Shown here piece after piece: positions 27,957 through 37,645 of a stretch of DNA of 64,000 nucleotides. The notes beneath the pieces are model-generated. The model was given only the letters and a program-made list of their open reading frames with translations. It did no database searches and had not been told where the DNA came from. Both the position numbers and the translations under genes were made by a program. The DNA is from JAPOUP01 sp965199865 (GTDB lineage Bacteria; Pseudomonadota; Alphaproteobacteria; Rhodobacterales; Rhodobacteraceae), in contig CBDATU010000005.1 in the NCBI GenBank assembly GCA_965199865.1, positions 310,001 to 374,000 of the forward strand, read 5' to 3'. How positions within the stretch are numbered: position 1 is the stretch's first letter; each line of letters starts with the position of its first letter.

Positions 27957-30518
27957 TCAGTGGACCACCTTCAGACCCACGAACAACGTTCGCCCGCGGG
28001 TAGCTTCCCATTCCAGCACCGGGGCGTCGTCACGAGCCAGATTTCTCACCGGCTCGCGGTTGCCGACATTCAGTACGCCACCCGTTAACACCAACCCCTC
28101 CTGCCCGAATGCCTCACTCCATTCCACGACCAGATCGTGGCTGACCCAACTCCCGTACCGAGCATAGTCGTTGTTCACTCCGGAGCGAGCGAGAATATTC
28201 CAGATTGCGGTCACCTCACCGCGCCGGATGCTGGTGGAAAGATGCAGGCGGTTTCGCGGCCTGGACCGTACGTCTGGTTCACCCCCGACCCGGTAGTCGA
28301 ATTCGATGTCATGCGACCAATAGGCTTCCAGCCCAAGCTCGCCCAAGGAGCTTTCCCGAGTCATGTGAGCACGGAAGTCGAGCCCTGACGCCTGGATCTC
28401 CCCGCTGTTGGAATACCCGCCAACGATCGTGTCGACGATGCGACCTTGCTCCGTGACAGACACGCCAGGCGGCAGCGGGTGTCCCGCCAAACGGAAATCA
28501 ACGATGCGCTGCGTGCTCAACAGATCCGTCAGATCCGAGACACTGAACCTGAACCAGTCAAGACTGAGCGAGAACGGGTCCAGATCCGCCAGAACACCGG
28601 CGCTGAAACGCTGCGAACGATCCGGCTCAAGCTCTGGATTCCCGCCATAGGTACGTGTGACTCTCCGGCAGTCGTCCTCACTAAAGCATGCTAGTGGACG
28701 GCGCACAAACGGCGTGTAGTGCAGATGTCCGAGGAATGGAGGGCGGGAACTCTCACCCCAGGAGGCACGTAACGCGAACTGCGGATTGATGCGGCCCAGA
28801 CCGGTGACTCCATAGGAGAAGGTATCCCCCACATCGTCATGCTTGTCCCAGCGGGCGTTGGCCAGAACATCCCAGTCGTCACCTATCGAGACCAGAATCT
28901 CACCGAAGGCCGATAGGATATCGCGCTTCCCGGTCGAAGAACCGTCTCCATCCAGGTAGAGGTCTTCATGTGAGACGGGACGGTTGTCGGCGTTGCGATA
29001 GTCATAGACGTCCCCCCAATCCTCCCGATCCGCCTCGAGACCTGCCGCCCAGCGGATCTGGTGACTCTCGCCCGTCATGGGCACTTTGCCACCAAGGGAC
29101 AGCCCTGCAGTCTTACGGGTCGTTTTCCACTCCCAGTTCTTGGTCATCGAAGTGTTGTGGATGGCTTCCAGGTGGTTCGGGTCCTGTGAGAATGGGTTGT
29201 CAAGCAGGTAGTGGCCGTCCTTGATCTCGTTCACGATTTCATCACCGATGTGAGGACCATCCACACTGTCGAAACCGTAGTCGTGATAACGGGTATAGGC
29301 ACGAAAGGCAGGTCCGCCGTCGAAGCGACCCTGGAGAGCGAAGAAGAACTCATGCTCTGTGGTGTCATACAGCTGATCAAAATTGCCGTGGCCGACAAAA
29401 CGGTGATCGACATCCAGTGTGCCATCGAAATTTTCCGGGAAGCTCGGGTATCGCTTCCGTATTTCACTTATGAGCTGCGGTGACGGCATGATGGAAAGAC
29501 TGTGATCAGGTGGCGCTGCCCGAGAAACGATCCTTTCGCGGGTGCTTCTGGCATCGACATGGGCAGTCAGGTCTTCACCCAGCGAGATATCCGCATTGGC
29601 AAACAAAGTTTCACGCCTGACACGATCGCGCTGCCAGTCGAAATCTGCCACGCTGAAACCGCAGCCCTCACCTTCCAATCCGTATGGATCGCGGAGTGGG
29701 CCGGCATAACCGCTATCAGAGCTGCAATCTCCGAGATACCCAGCCTCGGTTCCGCCCGGAAAATATACGGTGTTGCCGACGACCGAGACACCCTCGGTAT
29801 CAGCAAACGATCCGCCGGGCGTCCAGCGCGTACGACTGTAGTCTCGATCCGCATCACGGATCTCCTGCCGCCGGAAGCTTTCGGCACCGACAGTCAAATG
29901 AACCGATTCTGTACCGCCGCCCCACAACAGGCTTGCGTGCTCGCTGTCAGCACCCCCCAAGGTTGGGCGGCTCGCGTGGACCTGTGCCTCGACACCACTC
30001 GCTCCACGCCTCGTCACAATGTTGATCGCGCCGGCGAAAGCGTCTCCACCATGGACACCTCCGGCACCGGCACCCAGAATCTCGATGCGCTCCACCGCCG
30101 AGACAGGAAACAGGTTGAGCCCGTCTGTGCTCATCGCGCTGGACATACGCCGCCCATCAACCAGGATCACGGTCCTTCCCCACCCAAAGCCCGTGCTCCT
30201 GCCGAGGAAGAACGCCGATTGGAGACCGAAAGCGTTATACAGCGCCCGGTTATAGAGCAGTTCCTGCAGGTTACGGATTCCGGAGCGTTCGATATCCTGT
30301 CGGTCGATGATCGCGACCGGCATAAGTTGCTGACTCGCCATGTCCGGAATGTGACTAACAACCGATGGGTTGCCCACATCCGCGGTCCTGTCCGCATCCG
30401 CCGCCCTAGAAGCGACTGCCCCCAGGATTACCGCTAACGCGGCCGCGACCAGAACGGCGCGAAGGTCATTGCATCGCGCCGCACCAATTATTCCATACTT
30501 CCTACGCCAGTCACTCAC
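27957..30518 (-). CDS. TonB-dependent outer-membrane receptor
   Basis: This is an 853-aa protein with an N-terminal signal (ALAVILGAVASRA). The plug domain follows: VAIIDRQDIERSGIRNLQELLYNR, TVILVDGRRM, VSAVERIEILGAGAGGVHGGDAFAGAINIVTRRG. A long beta-barrel comes next, with TonB-receptor features such as GINPQFALRASWGESSRPP and YGGNPELEPDRSQRFSAGV. The C-terminus ends LFVGLKVVH, not in the usual Phe or Trp, which is slightly odd. No TonB, ExbB or transporter genes are adjacent, so the ligand is unknown. Confidence 0.9.
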   Translation of the reverse strand: MSDWRRKYGIIGAARCNDLRAVLVAAALAVILGAVASRAADADRTADVGNPSVVSHIPDMASQQLMPVAIIDRQDIERSGIRNLQELLYNRALYNAFGLQSAFFLGRSTGFGWGRTVILVDGRRMSSAMSTDGLNLFPVSAVERIEILGAGAGGVHGGDAFAGAINIVTRRGASGVEAQVHASRPTLGGADSEHASLLWGGGTESVHLTVGAESFRRQEIRDADRDYSRTRWTPGGSFADTEGVSVVGNTVYFPGGTEAGYLGDCSSDSGYAGPLRDPYGLEGEGCGFSVADFDWQRDRVRRETLFANADISLGEDLTAHVDARSTRERIVSRAAPPDHSLSIMPSPQLISEIRKRYPSFPENFDGTLDVDHRFVGHGNFDQLYDTTEHEFFFALQGRFDGGPAFRAYTRYHDYGFDSVDGPHIGDEIVNEIKDGHYLLDNPFSQDPNHLEAIHNTSMTKNWEWKTTRKTAGLSLGGKVPMTGESHQIRWAAGLEADREDWGDVYDYRNADNRPVSHEDLYLDGDGSSTGKRDILSAFGEILVSIGDDWDVLANARWDKHDDVGDTFSYGVTGLGRINPQFALRASWGESSRPPFLGHLHYTPFVRRPLACFSEDDCRRVTRTYGGNPELEPDRSQRFSAGVLADLDPFSLSLDWFRFSVSDLTDLLSTQRIVDFRLAGHPLPPGVSVTEQGRIVDTIVGGYSNSGEIQASGLDFRAHMTRESSLGELGLEAYWSHDIEFDYRVGGEPDVRSRPRNRLHLSTSIRRGEVTAIWNILARSGVNNDYARYGSWVSHDLVVEWSEAFGQEGLVLTGGVLNVGNREPVRNLARDDAPVLEWEATRGRTLFVGLKVVH

Positions 30519-31232
30519 CCCCGCACCCCCTGTTTAGCAAGCCAAATCACCGGATCTGTCGATCAACATCGGGATTAGGTCGGTAGAGCTTCAAACAGTA
30601 TACTCTTTCCCAACAAAGAAATCAACTGAGAGATTCAGCGCGATGCGCCCGAAAACTCCGCATCAGGTTTCAGCATTAGGGAGTTGCTCTTGCCTTGTTT
30701 GCTCTTCGGTCGAGAATCTTGGTACCGACACTTCCCTAAGTGAAGCGGAGCGCTGCTGCGTAAGCAACGCTTCGACTGTTGCTTGCCAACAGGCCAACGG
30801 CAACGAACGCCAAAGGGACTGTCACGTGAATGTGTGACCCAACTGGAGGCACCAGAGCACAGCGGCTCCGGGAAATCGGCTGGACATTTGATGACACCGC
30901 AATCTTCCGTCAGCCGCGCTGGCGGCGGTGAGGCGCAGATCAGCCTCGACGGAATCCAGATTGAGACGGATATAGGCAGATGGATTGGCGGTTCATTTCC
31001 CACCTGCACTCGACAGTACGACACTCGGCCCATTCCCTACCCAGGCACCTCCCTCGCTGCGGAAAAGGCCGCTCGCTACGCTGCGGAGTGAAGGTCAGGA
31101 AGAATCTTCTGGTCCACGCCCGATTGGCGATGCCGGTTGACCTGCGTCTCCAATGAGGCAACCATATTTGCCGAGCCGAGTGCAGGAATTGCAGCCAGGT
31201 TCATAGACCGCCTTGCAGGAAGGGAGTTTTCC
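30519..31232. other. Divergent intergenic region, about 715 bp
   Basis: It contains the promoters of the TonB receptor (minus) and an acyl-CoA dehydrogenase (plus). I looked for a cobalamin riboswitch or Fur box before the receptor and saw neither. The open frames present are short and unconvincing. Confidence 0.4.
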
Positions 31233-33011
31233 ATGGCTGGATATTCCGCACCAATCCGGGACATGCAGTATCTGCTGCATGAATTGCTGAACGTCTGCGA
31301 ATCCGACATTCCCGGGTACAGAGAACTGGACCGCGAATTTACCGGTGCAGTCCTGGGCGAAGCCGCGAAGCTCGCAGAGCAGGTGCTCCAGCCCCTGAAC
31401 AAAGTCGGTGACGAACAGGGCTGTTCCATTGAAAGCGGCATGGTTTGTACCCCCGAAGGCTTTCGGGAAGCATATGAGCAGATGCGTGAAGGTGGCTGGA
31501 TGGGCCTCGACATGAATCCGGAGTTTGGAGGTCAGGGCCTGCCGGGACTGATGGGAATTGCAGTAAGTGAAATGTTCGTTTCGGCGAACATGGCGCTGAA
31601 CATGTACCAGGGATTGACCCATGGTGCGGCCTCCGCCATCCACGCGCATGGGTCCGAACGGCAGAAGGCCACCTATCTGCCCAACATGATCGAAGGCCGC
31701 TGGTCGGGTACGATGAACCTGACAGAACCCCAATGCGGCACCGACCTTGGGCTGATCCGGACCAGGGCAGAAGCTCAGGGCAACGGCGCTTACCGCATCA
31801 CCGGCCAGAAAATCTGGATATCCGCTGGTGAGCACGACCTCACCGAAAACATAATTCATCTGGTTCTCGCAAAAATCCCGAACGGCCCTGATGGGATCAA
31901 GGGCATTTCCCTATTCATCGTGCCGAAATTCCTGATCGAAGACGACGGCTCTCTCGGGGAGCGGAACAGGGTGCACTGCTCTGGCCTCGAGTCAAAGATG
32001 GGAATCCATGGCAATGCCACATGTGTCATGAATTATGATGGCGCGACCGGATATCTGGTTGGCGAAGAGCATCGGGGGATGCGCGCCATGTTCACGATGA
32101 TGAACGAGGCGCGGCTTGGAGTGGGCCTCCAGGGTTACGCTCAAGCTGCGATTGCCTACCAGAACGCGGTTGGATTCGCCCTGGAACGTCTGCAGGGCCG
32201 CGACGTCACTGGCCCCAGGAATCCTGAGGGCCCTGCTGATCCAATAGTCGTGCATCCAGACGTTCGGCGAAATCTGATGATGCAGAAAAGCTTCGTCGAA
32301 GGTGCGCGGGCAGCCGCTTTCTGGGTGGCACAGATGATTGACAGGGCAAATCACCTTAACGACGCGCACGCTGAGGAGGTGGTTTCGCTACTGACTCCAG
32401 TCATCAAGGGCTTCCTGACCGACAAGGGCTTTGAAACCACAGTGCTGGCCCAGCAGACGCTTGGAGGAGCGGGGTTCACCCGTGAATGGGGGCTGGAGCA
32501 GTTCGTGCGGGATGCGAGAATAACGATGGTGTACGAAGGTACCAACGGTGTGCAGGCGCTTGATCTCGTAGGCAGGAAACTTCCGCAGAACGATGGAAGA
32601 GCGGTCATGGCGTTCTTCGGGATGCTGATGTCCTTCATCAAGGAGAACGAAACCGACGGCAGCCTGAAGGAGGAATTCCTCCACCCACTAAAGGCCGCTT
32701 CAAAGGATCTGAGGGCCGCTGGTAGGTATTTGATGGAAGAAGGCGTCAAGGATCCCAACAGCGCGCTGAGCGGCTCCTACGACTTCATGCACTTGTTCGG
32801 CCATGTCTGCCTTGGGTTCATGTGGGCGCGGATGGCCAAGGTATCATCAGATGCGCTCAGAACCGGCAACGTAGACGAGGCGTTCCATCGCGCCAAGCTG
32901 GTGACAGGCCGATTCTATATGGCCCGCCAGCTTCCGGCGACCGCAACGCATCTGGCTCGCATCCAATCCGGTGCCGCGCCGGTAATGGAACTTGACCCAA
33001 TGGAATTCTGA
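31233..33011 (+). CDS. Long-form acyl-CoA dehydrogenase (DmdC/FadE-like, about 600 aa)
   Basis: This is a 592-aa flavoprotein. It starts MAGYSAPIRDMQYLLHELL, the usual N-terminus of the 590-600 aa branch that includes DmdC (methylthiopropanoyl-CoA dehydrogenase). The FAD/substrate loop is MNLTEPQCGTDLG, followed by TGQKIWISAGEHDLTENIIHLVLA. The motif RITMVYEGTNGVQALDLVGRKL is near the catalytic Glu, and the C-terminal extension (PLKAASKDLRAAGRYLMEEG) is specific to this branch. ATG 31233 follows a good AAGGGA site. The frame opens 32 codons earlier without homology. The specific acyl substrate cannot be called, and no dmdA or dmdD is in the window. Confidence 0.85.
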   Translation: MAGYSAPIRDMQYLLHELLNVCESDIPGYRELDREFTGAVLGEAAKLAEQVLQPLNKVGDEQGCSIESGMVCTPEGFREAYEQMREGGWMGLDMNPEFGGQGLPGLMGIAVSEMFVSANMALNMYQGLTHGAASAIHAHGSERQKATYLPNMIEGRWSGTMNLTEPQCGTDLGLIRTRAEAQGNGAYRITGQKIWISAGEHDLTENIIHLVLAKIPNGPDGIKGISLFIVPKFLIEDDGSLGERNRVHCSGLESKMGIHGNATCVMNYDGATGYLVGEEHRGMRAMFTMMNEARLGVGLQGYAQAAIAYQNAVGFALERLQGRDVTGPRNPEGPADPIVVHPDVRRNLMMQKSFVEGARAAAFWVAQMIDRANHLNDAHAEEVVSLLTPVIKGFLTDKGFETTVLAQQTLGGAGFTREWGLEQFVRDARITMVYEGTNGVQALDLVGRKLPQNDGRAVMAFFGMLMSFIKENETDGSLKEEFLHPLKAASKDLRAAGRYLMEEGVKDPNSALSGSYDFMHLFGHVCLGFMWARMAKVSSDALRTGNVDEAFHRAKLVTGRFYMARQLPATATHLARIQSGAAPVMELDPMEF

Positions 33012-33379
33012 GATCTGATGTCCAAGACGATTCTCCAGAACCAGTTTCCGTTGAGCATCGAAGTACTGCTTTAGGCAACCTGGAAACCTGAACGCAACGG
33101 CGCCTGGATGGAAATGTGCCAATTCGGATGGTCGTTGTAGACAGATTATGCCCAAGTGACAGCCTGCACCGGATTGGGAACGAATCCGGCGTTTCACCCA
33201 TAGAAAAGGTGGTGCGGTCGGCTGAATCCGCCCCCCACGACAGGAGCACGGTCACCACACAGGGCGCAAAGCCTCTTTCGCTCGGAGCGCTGATTGAGTT
33301 ACTAACATTCGACTTCCGCCAGACGGCTGCCCCTCAGTGGCTGTAGAATTGGCGCCTTCTGAATACCTGGGGTTCCACC
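33012..33379. other. Non-coding stretch, about 370 bp
   Basis: It lies between two co-directional acyl-CoA dehydrogenase genes. The distance suggests a separate promoter for the second gene. I see no gene here. Confidence 0.4.
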
Positions 33380-34546
33380 ATGCACGATTTGCCCACCACA
33401 ACCTGGATGACCGATGACCACAGGATGCTGGCCGATCTCACGCGCCGCTTCATCGAAACCGAATGGGCCCAACACTTCGACCGATGGCGCAGGCAGGGAG
33501 AGATGGATCGGTCAATTTGGCAACAGGCCGGCGAACTAGGTCTGCTCTGCCCAAGCGTCCCTGAGGAGTATGGCGGCGCTGGTGGGGACTTTGGCCATGA
33601 GGCGGTTATCTTTCTGGAAGGCGGACGTGCGAACCTCGCCTCGTGGGGAAATGGGATTCACTCTGGAATAGTTGCGCATTACATTCTTTCCTACGGCACC
33701 GAAGAACAGAAGAAACGCTGGCTGCCAAGGATGGCGACAGGCGAACTGGTCGGTGCCCTGGCCATGACCGAGCCTTCCGGAGGATCGGATGTTCAGGGAA
33801 TCAGGACCAGAGCGGTTCGCGACGGAAATGCGTACAGGCTGACCGGACAGAAGACGTTCATTACCAATGGTCAGCATGCGGACCTGATTGTGGTTGCCGC
33901 AAAGACCGATCCAGACGAGAAAGCGCGTGGTATCTCCTTGGTCGTCGTCGAAACGAAAGGCGCTGACGGTTTCGAACGTGGACGAAACCTCGAAAAGATC
34001 GGCTGCCATGCGGCGGACACGTCGGAGCTATTCTTCGACAACGTCGAAATTGCTCCTGAACACATTCTAGGCGGACAGGAAGGTCAGGGCTTCTACCAGA
34101 TGATGCAGCAGCTCCCGCAGGAAAGGCTGATAATCGGATGCGGTGCCGTTGGTGCGATGGAGGGCGCGGTGGAACGCACGATCGCCTATGCACGGGAGAG
34201 AGAAGCCTTTGGCGGACCCATCATGGAATTCCAGAACACACGCTTCAAACTGGCTGAATGCCTCACCAAAACCACGGTGGCAAGGACCTTCCTTGACCAG
34301 TGCATCGCTGAACATCTTCAGGGTCGCCTGACCGTCGAGAAAGCTGCCATGGCAAAGTACTGGCTGACGGATACCCAAGGCGAGGTGCTGGATGAGTGCG
34401 TTCAATTGCACGGCGGCTACGGTTACATGCAGGAATACGCCGTGGCCGAAATGTGGGCGGATGCAAGGGTGCAACGCATCTATGGCGGAACGAATGAGAT
34501 AATGAAGGAACTGATCTCAAGGAGCTTTGCAAACACCGAGACATGA
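33380..34546 (+). CDS. Acyl-CoA dehydrogenase (short form)
   Basis: This is a 388-aa protein of usual family length. Landmarks are TEPSGGSDVQGIRTRAVRDG (flavin and substrate loop), LTGQKTFITNGQHADLIVVAAKTD, ERLIIGCGAVGAMEGA and the C-terminal QLHGGYGYMQEYAVAEMWADARVQRIYGGTNEIMKELISR. The catalytic base in medium-chain-type enzymes is the Glu of the Y-G-G-T-N-E segment, which is present. It needs an electron-transfer flavoprotein, not encoded here. A strong hairpin follows the stop. Confidence 0.9.
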   Translation: MHDLPTTTWMTDDHRMLADLTRRFIETEWAQHFDRWRRQGEMDRSIWQQAGELGLLCPSVPEEYGGAGGDFGHEAVIFLEGGRANLASWGNGIHSGIVAHYILSYGTEEQKKRWLPRMATGELVGALAMTEPSGGSDVQGIRTRAVRDGNAYRLTGQKTFITNGQHADLIVVAAKTDPDEKARGISLVVVETKGADGFERGRNLEKIGCHAADTSELFFDNVEIAPEHILGGQEGQGFYQMMQQLPQERLIIGCGAVGAMEGAVERTIAYAREREAFGGPIMEFQNTRFKLAECLTKTTVARTFLDQCIAEHLQGRLTVEKAAMAKYWLTDTQGEVLDECVQLHGGYGYMQEYAVAEMWADARVQRIYGGTNEIMKELISRSFANTET

Positions 34547-34555
34547 ACAGGAGCC

Positions 34556-34577
34556 GCTCTGGGCTGAAACCCAGAGC
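34556..34577 (+). terminator. Hairpin after the acyl-CoA dehydrogenase gene
   Basis: GCTCTGGG (34556-34563) pairs perfectly with CCCAGAGC (34570-34577) around a 6-nt loop, starting 9 bp after the stop at 34546. The T tract is poor, so it may be a weak rho-independent terminator or an mRNA 3'-end stabiliser. Confidence 0.5.
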
Positions 34578-34945
34578 CGCTTGGATTGCTGCGCATCCCG
34601 CGCTGTTTGACTGCGTCCAGGACTATGCGGAAGTACGGGCTAGACGCTTGAGAATCCTCACCAAACTCGAAACGCCGCATTCTCCCGCCCATTTGGGTGT
34701 CGGCTGGTCAGATAGCGGAGTCAAGGTCCATGGAGCCGACCAGCCTGAACAGAGAGAAGCGTGACGCGCATTCACCCGCACGAGCAGAGAAGCCCTGGAA
34801 GTTCCGGGAACACCAGTTCAGAATCGAGATATAGCCCGGGGCGAGACGGGAGCTATCTCAGCGGGGCGGTTCACACCGCAATGCGGCAAACCCGGGTATT
34901 CAGATCTTCGAACAGTACATTCAGCACCGTGAGAACCAACGGCTG
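34578..34945. other. Non-coding stretch, about 370 bp
   Basis: This lies between convergent units (the acyl-CoA dehydrogenase and the DUF5615 gene). No gene is supported. Confidence 0.4.
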
Positions 34946-35185
34946 CTATTCCTTCAGACGGTTGCAGACGGTAGGCATGAGGACAATCGGGATCGGCAGC
35001 GCATCCGGTTTCGATTGATGCTTGATGCCGCAATCAACGGTAACGAACGCATCGAAATCTTCTCTGGCAGCCAGCGACAGCAGCAGTCCGTTCGCCCTAC
35101 CCTCCCAATCCGTTTCCTGAACCGTACGTAGCTTGAGGGATGCAGCGAGCCGCTTCAGCAAGGAGTTGTCAAGCAGCAGCTTCAT
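34946..35185 (-). CDS. DUF5615 PIN-like toxin-type protein
   Basis: This 79-aa protein starts MKLLLDNSLLKRLAASLK and has LRTVQETDWEGRANGLLLSLAAREDFDAFVTVDCGIKHQ, the pattern of DUF5615 PIN-like proteins: acidic residues in LLLD, in the E-D-W stretch and in FVTVD. In many genomes it pairs with a DUF433 antitoxin immediately upstream, as here, with overlapping reading frames. It begins in the middle of a longer open frame; I chose the ATG at 35185 because homology starts there. The gene looks intact while its partner is frameshifted. The D-N-S in place of the usual D-E-N may weaken the active site. Confidence 0.72.
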   Translation of the reverse strand: MKLLLDNSLLKRLAASLKLRTVQETDWEGRANGLLLSLAAREDFDAFVTVDCGIKHQSKPDALPIPIVLMPTVCNRLKE

Positions 35186-35392
35186 CGCCGCCGGACACCA
35201 GCATCGTTTTGGCCAGTCCCAGAAGCGCCACGGCCTGGCTCCGCGATACCGTTGGGTAGTCCACCCAAAAGTCGTCGAGCGGTCGCCAGCTTCCAGATGC
35301 TCCATCAGAATGCGTACTGGAACCCTAGTTCCTGCAAATAACGGACACCCGCCAAGGATATTCGGATCCCGTTCGATCAACCAATCAGTCAT
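35169..35392 (-). pseudogene. DUF433 antitoxin-like gene with a frameshift
   Basis: The N-terminal half MTDWLIERDPNILGGCPLFAGTRVPVRILMEHLEAGDR is typical DUF433 (HTH-like antitoxin). Near 35280 the expected continuation, LDDFWVDYPTVSRSQAVALLGLAKTML, moves to another frame, which then ends at a TGA (35169-35171) inside the DUF5615 gene. A one-base deletion after GACCG explains this. Without the deletion the product would be about 74 aa and overlap its partner. As sequenced, the first frame runs on into the DUF5615 frame and would give a fusion, so a read-through fusion protein is also possible. Confidence 0.68.
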
Positions 35393-35754
35393 CCACTTCT
35401 CCCCGACTGGAGGGTTTCGAGATCTCAGCCACGTTGTGCCGAATGGCGTGCTGAAAATACCCGACCTGTTGATCATAGTGGTGCTGGAGCGGGCTGTGCA
35501 ATCCAGCGTTTTGGGAGATTCGCACGACGTGACTGGCGCAGGCAGTTCGGTTAAGTGGCCCCTCCTGCGCTTAGCATCCCGTTCAAGCTGGTCGGCAAAC
35601 GCTCCGCGGCACTGGATCGCCGCGCCTTTCGGCACGAAACCTGAATTCAAGGGATGAAACTGTCCTCCGATCGCCTCCTTGCATCCGCTCCGAAAGTGCC
35701 AGACCCTGCCCTTCGGAGCGGAAGTGCAGAGCTGAAAGAATTGAGGACAGCTGA
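35393..35754. other. Non-coding stretch, about 360 bp
   Basis: This is the divergent region between the DUF433/DUF5615 pair (minus) and the disrupted nuclease-like gene (plus). No gene is supported. Confidence 0.4.
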
Positions 35755-36052
35755 ATGAGCACCAAAGAAGACATCCTTGAACAGATCGTCGAAGATTATC
35801 TTATCCATCTTGGCTATTTTGTGCAGCATAATCTCAAATTCCGTCCGCGCCAGAATCACCCCGACTTTGTGAAAAAGCAGGACTCAAACCATAGTGACAT
35901 AGACGTCATTGGCTACCATCCGAAACGTTCAGGAAATGAAAAAGTACTCGCTGTCAGCTGCAAAAGCTGGCAAAGCGGTTTTAATCCGGCCTCAACCATT
36001 GAGGCCATCAAAAACGGCAGGAAAATCGCTGGTCGTGAGGCATGGAAGGGCT

Positions 36053-36060
36053 TTCGAGAA
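36053..36060 (+). repeat. Left 8-bp target-site duplication of the IS1595 element
   Basis: TTCGAGAA precedes the left inverted repeat and is repeated exactly at 37335-37342 after the right one. Eight base pairs is the length expected for the IS1595 family. Confidence 0.92.
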
Positions 36061-37334
36061 GGCTCTTTAGAAAATTTGTAGTGCGATCTGGCTGAATTTC
36101 GGCAACACATTGCGAAAAAACGGAATTTTTCCGAAATAATCCGCCCGAAGGCCTTGCGTCTGCGATCATAGTTCGCTATATGTTCTCCATGATCTCGATA
36201 AAGAACCTCATCGCCTCGTTCAGTAGCGCCGAAAGGCGGGAAATGAAGCGGACGCTTCTCGCCGAGCCCTCCGAAGCCGATGCCGGAGAGCCGCCGGACC
36301 CGTCGAAATGCCCGCACTGCGGTCACGCGGACATCCGCAGGAACGGGTCGGTCCGCGGAAAGCGGCGGTTCAGGTGCCGGAGCTGTGGGCGCACCTTCTC
36401 CGCCAGGACGGGGACGGTCCGCCACTACTCCCACAAGGACGATCCGACCTGGGCGCTCTACATAAAGCTGATGTTCCAGGGCCTGTCGCTGCCGGTCATC
36501 GTGAAGAGGATGGACATCAGCCTGCCGACGGCTTTCGCCTGGCGTCACAAGGTTCTCAACGCCTTGAGCCGCATGCCCGGGCCAAGGCTCTCCGGCGTCG
36601 TCGAGGCCGACGAGACGTATTTCAGGCTGTCCTTCAAGGGGCAGCGCGGGGACCTTCCCCGGCCCGCCCGGAAGCGTGGCCGGAAGTCGAAAAAGCGCGG
36701 GATATCAAAGGAAAAGGTCCGCCTCCTCACCGCCACCGACAGGCAGCGGGGCACCTGCCTGCGTTCCGCCTGCCTCGGGCGCATGTCGGTGGACGACCTC
36801 CGACGCCTGTTGAGCGACCCCGTCGACCGGAGGGCTCCGTCCTGGTCACCGACGCCCATCAGGCCTACGCCGCGCTGGCGGCGGAGCGCGGGACGTCGCA
36901 CACGGAGCTTAAGGGCGGCAGGGGGGAGGGCTCCCTCCACATCCAGACGGTGAACAGCCTCCACAGCCACCTGAAGGGATGGATCCGCCGCTTCAACGGC
37001 GTGGCGACGAAATACCTGGACCACTATCTTCTCTTCTTCCAGCGCCGCGGGGCCGACCCGTACCCGGTGATGACCGCGCAGGGGTGCTGGGCCAGCGCCC
37101 GCAGCCTGCGGCGGAGGCCGATGGCGCTCACCTGACGGATCCTGAAGCAGGCCACGCGGCGGCCCCGTCCGGGTCGCCCGAAGCGCTGCCCGCCAGTCGT
37201 TCTCCAGCCTCCCGAACCGCCGGATCCGCGCCTGCGGACACCCCGAACCGCCTCCGAAGCGGGTTCGGCGGCATGCACGCCACCGAAAACCGCGCCGCGG
37301 AGCCCTCCGTTCGCTACGAATTATCAAAAGAGCC
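36061..37334 (+). mobile_element. IS1595-family insertion sequence, 1274 bp
   Basis: The left end GGCTCTTTAGAAAATTTGTA and the right end, read inward as GGCTCTTTTGATAATTCGTA, are imperfect inverted repeats. An 8-bp TTCGAGAA duplication flanks the element. It carries one transposase gene, which is frameshifted. The interior looks richer in G+C than the host gene it splits, suggesting recent arrival from a higher-GC background. Confidence 0.92.
36180..37135 (+). pseudogene. IS1595 transposase, frameshifted
   Basis: The N-terminal zinc ribbon has CPHCGHADI and FRCRSCGRTFSARTG. The central part contains VVEADETYFRLSFKG (first catalytic Asp of the ISXO2-like domain) and ends in frame 1 at LLSDPVDR. 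The frame is then lost near 36828, and the remainder (VLVTDAHQAYAALAAERG, then LKGWIRRFNGVATKYLDHYLLFFQRR) reads in another frame to a stop at 37135. No slippery heptamer is present at the junction, so this looks like an inactivating indel and not programmed frameshifting. Confidence 0.85.
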
Positions 37335-37342
37335 TTCGAGAA
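37335..37342 (+). repeat. Right 8-bp target-site duplication of the IS1595 element
   Basis: This is the second copy of TTCGAGAA, identical to 36053-36060. Confidence 0.92.
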
Positions 37343-37645
37343 CTGTGCAGCCCCAAGTGGTCTGAAGCATTTATTCGTGAGATTGAAGAAGCGACCGGAA
37401 CCCGGGAATTTATCTACATCACGGCAGTATCAAAAGTTCGGGGGGACAGGTCCAAATGGGAAGAGCATCTGCCGTTTCAGGAAGCGCTCGAAGGCAATCC
37501 ATTGCAAATACTCACCTTCAAGGAAATGGTTCTTGAAATTCAGAAATCACTTTCAACTACTCTTGCGGCAACCGAGGTTGGCAGGATGCTGCAAATTTTC
37601 CGGGCGGCGGACATTCAGGTCAGACCTGACAAATTAGGATTCTGA

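Larger units (their letters stand above)
35755..37645 (+). pseudogene. PD-(D/E)XK nuclease-like gene interrupted by IS1595
   Basis: The 5' part (35755-36060) and the 3' part (37343-37645) rejoin exactly in frame (GFRE-LCSPKWSEAF) when the IS and one 8-bp target copy are removed, giving a 202-aa protein. The first part has SDIDVIGYHP followed by VLAVSCKSWQ, which fits the D...(x)xK core of Mrr-like restriction nucleases. The second part (EATGTREFIYITAVSKV, then PLQILTFKEMVLEIQ) has no motif I can name. The whole family is not recognised with certainty. As sequenced, the first part reads 12 codons into the IS and stops at 36081. Confidence 0.75.

Noticed and set aside
30519..30640. Cobalamin riboswitch or Fur box before the TonB-dependent receptor
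   Set aside because: I looked for the conserved B12-box and for a Fur-like repeat and saw neither.
36800..36860. Programmed frameshift in the IS1595 transposase
   Set aside because: No A-rich slippery heptamer or downstream stem is evident at the junction; an indel is simpler.
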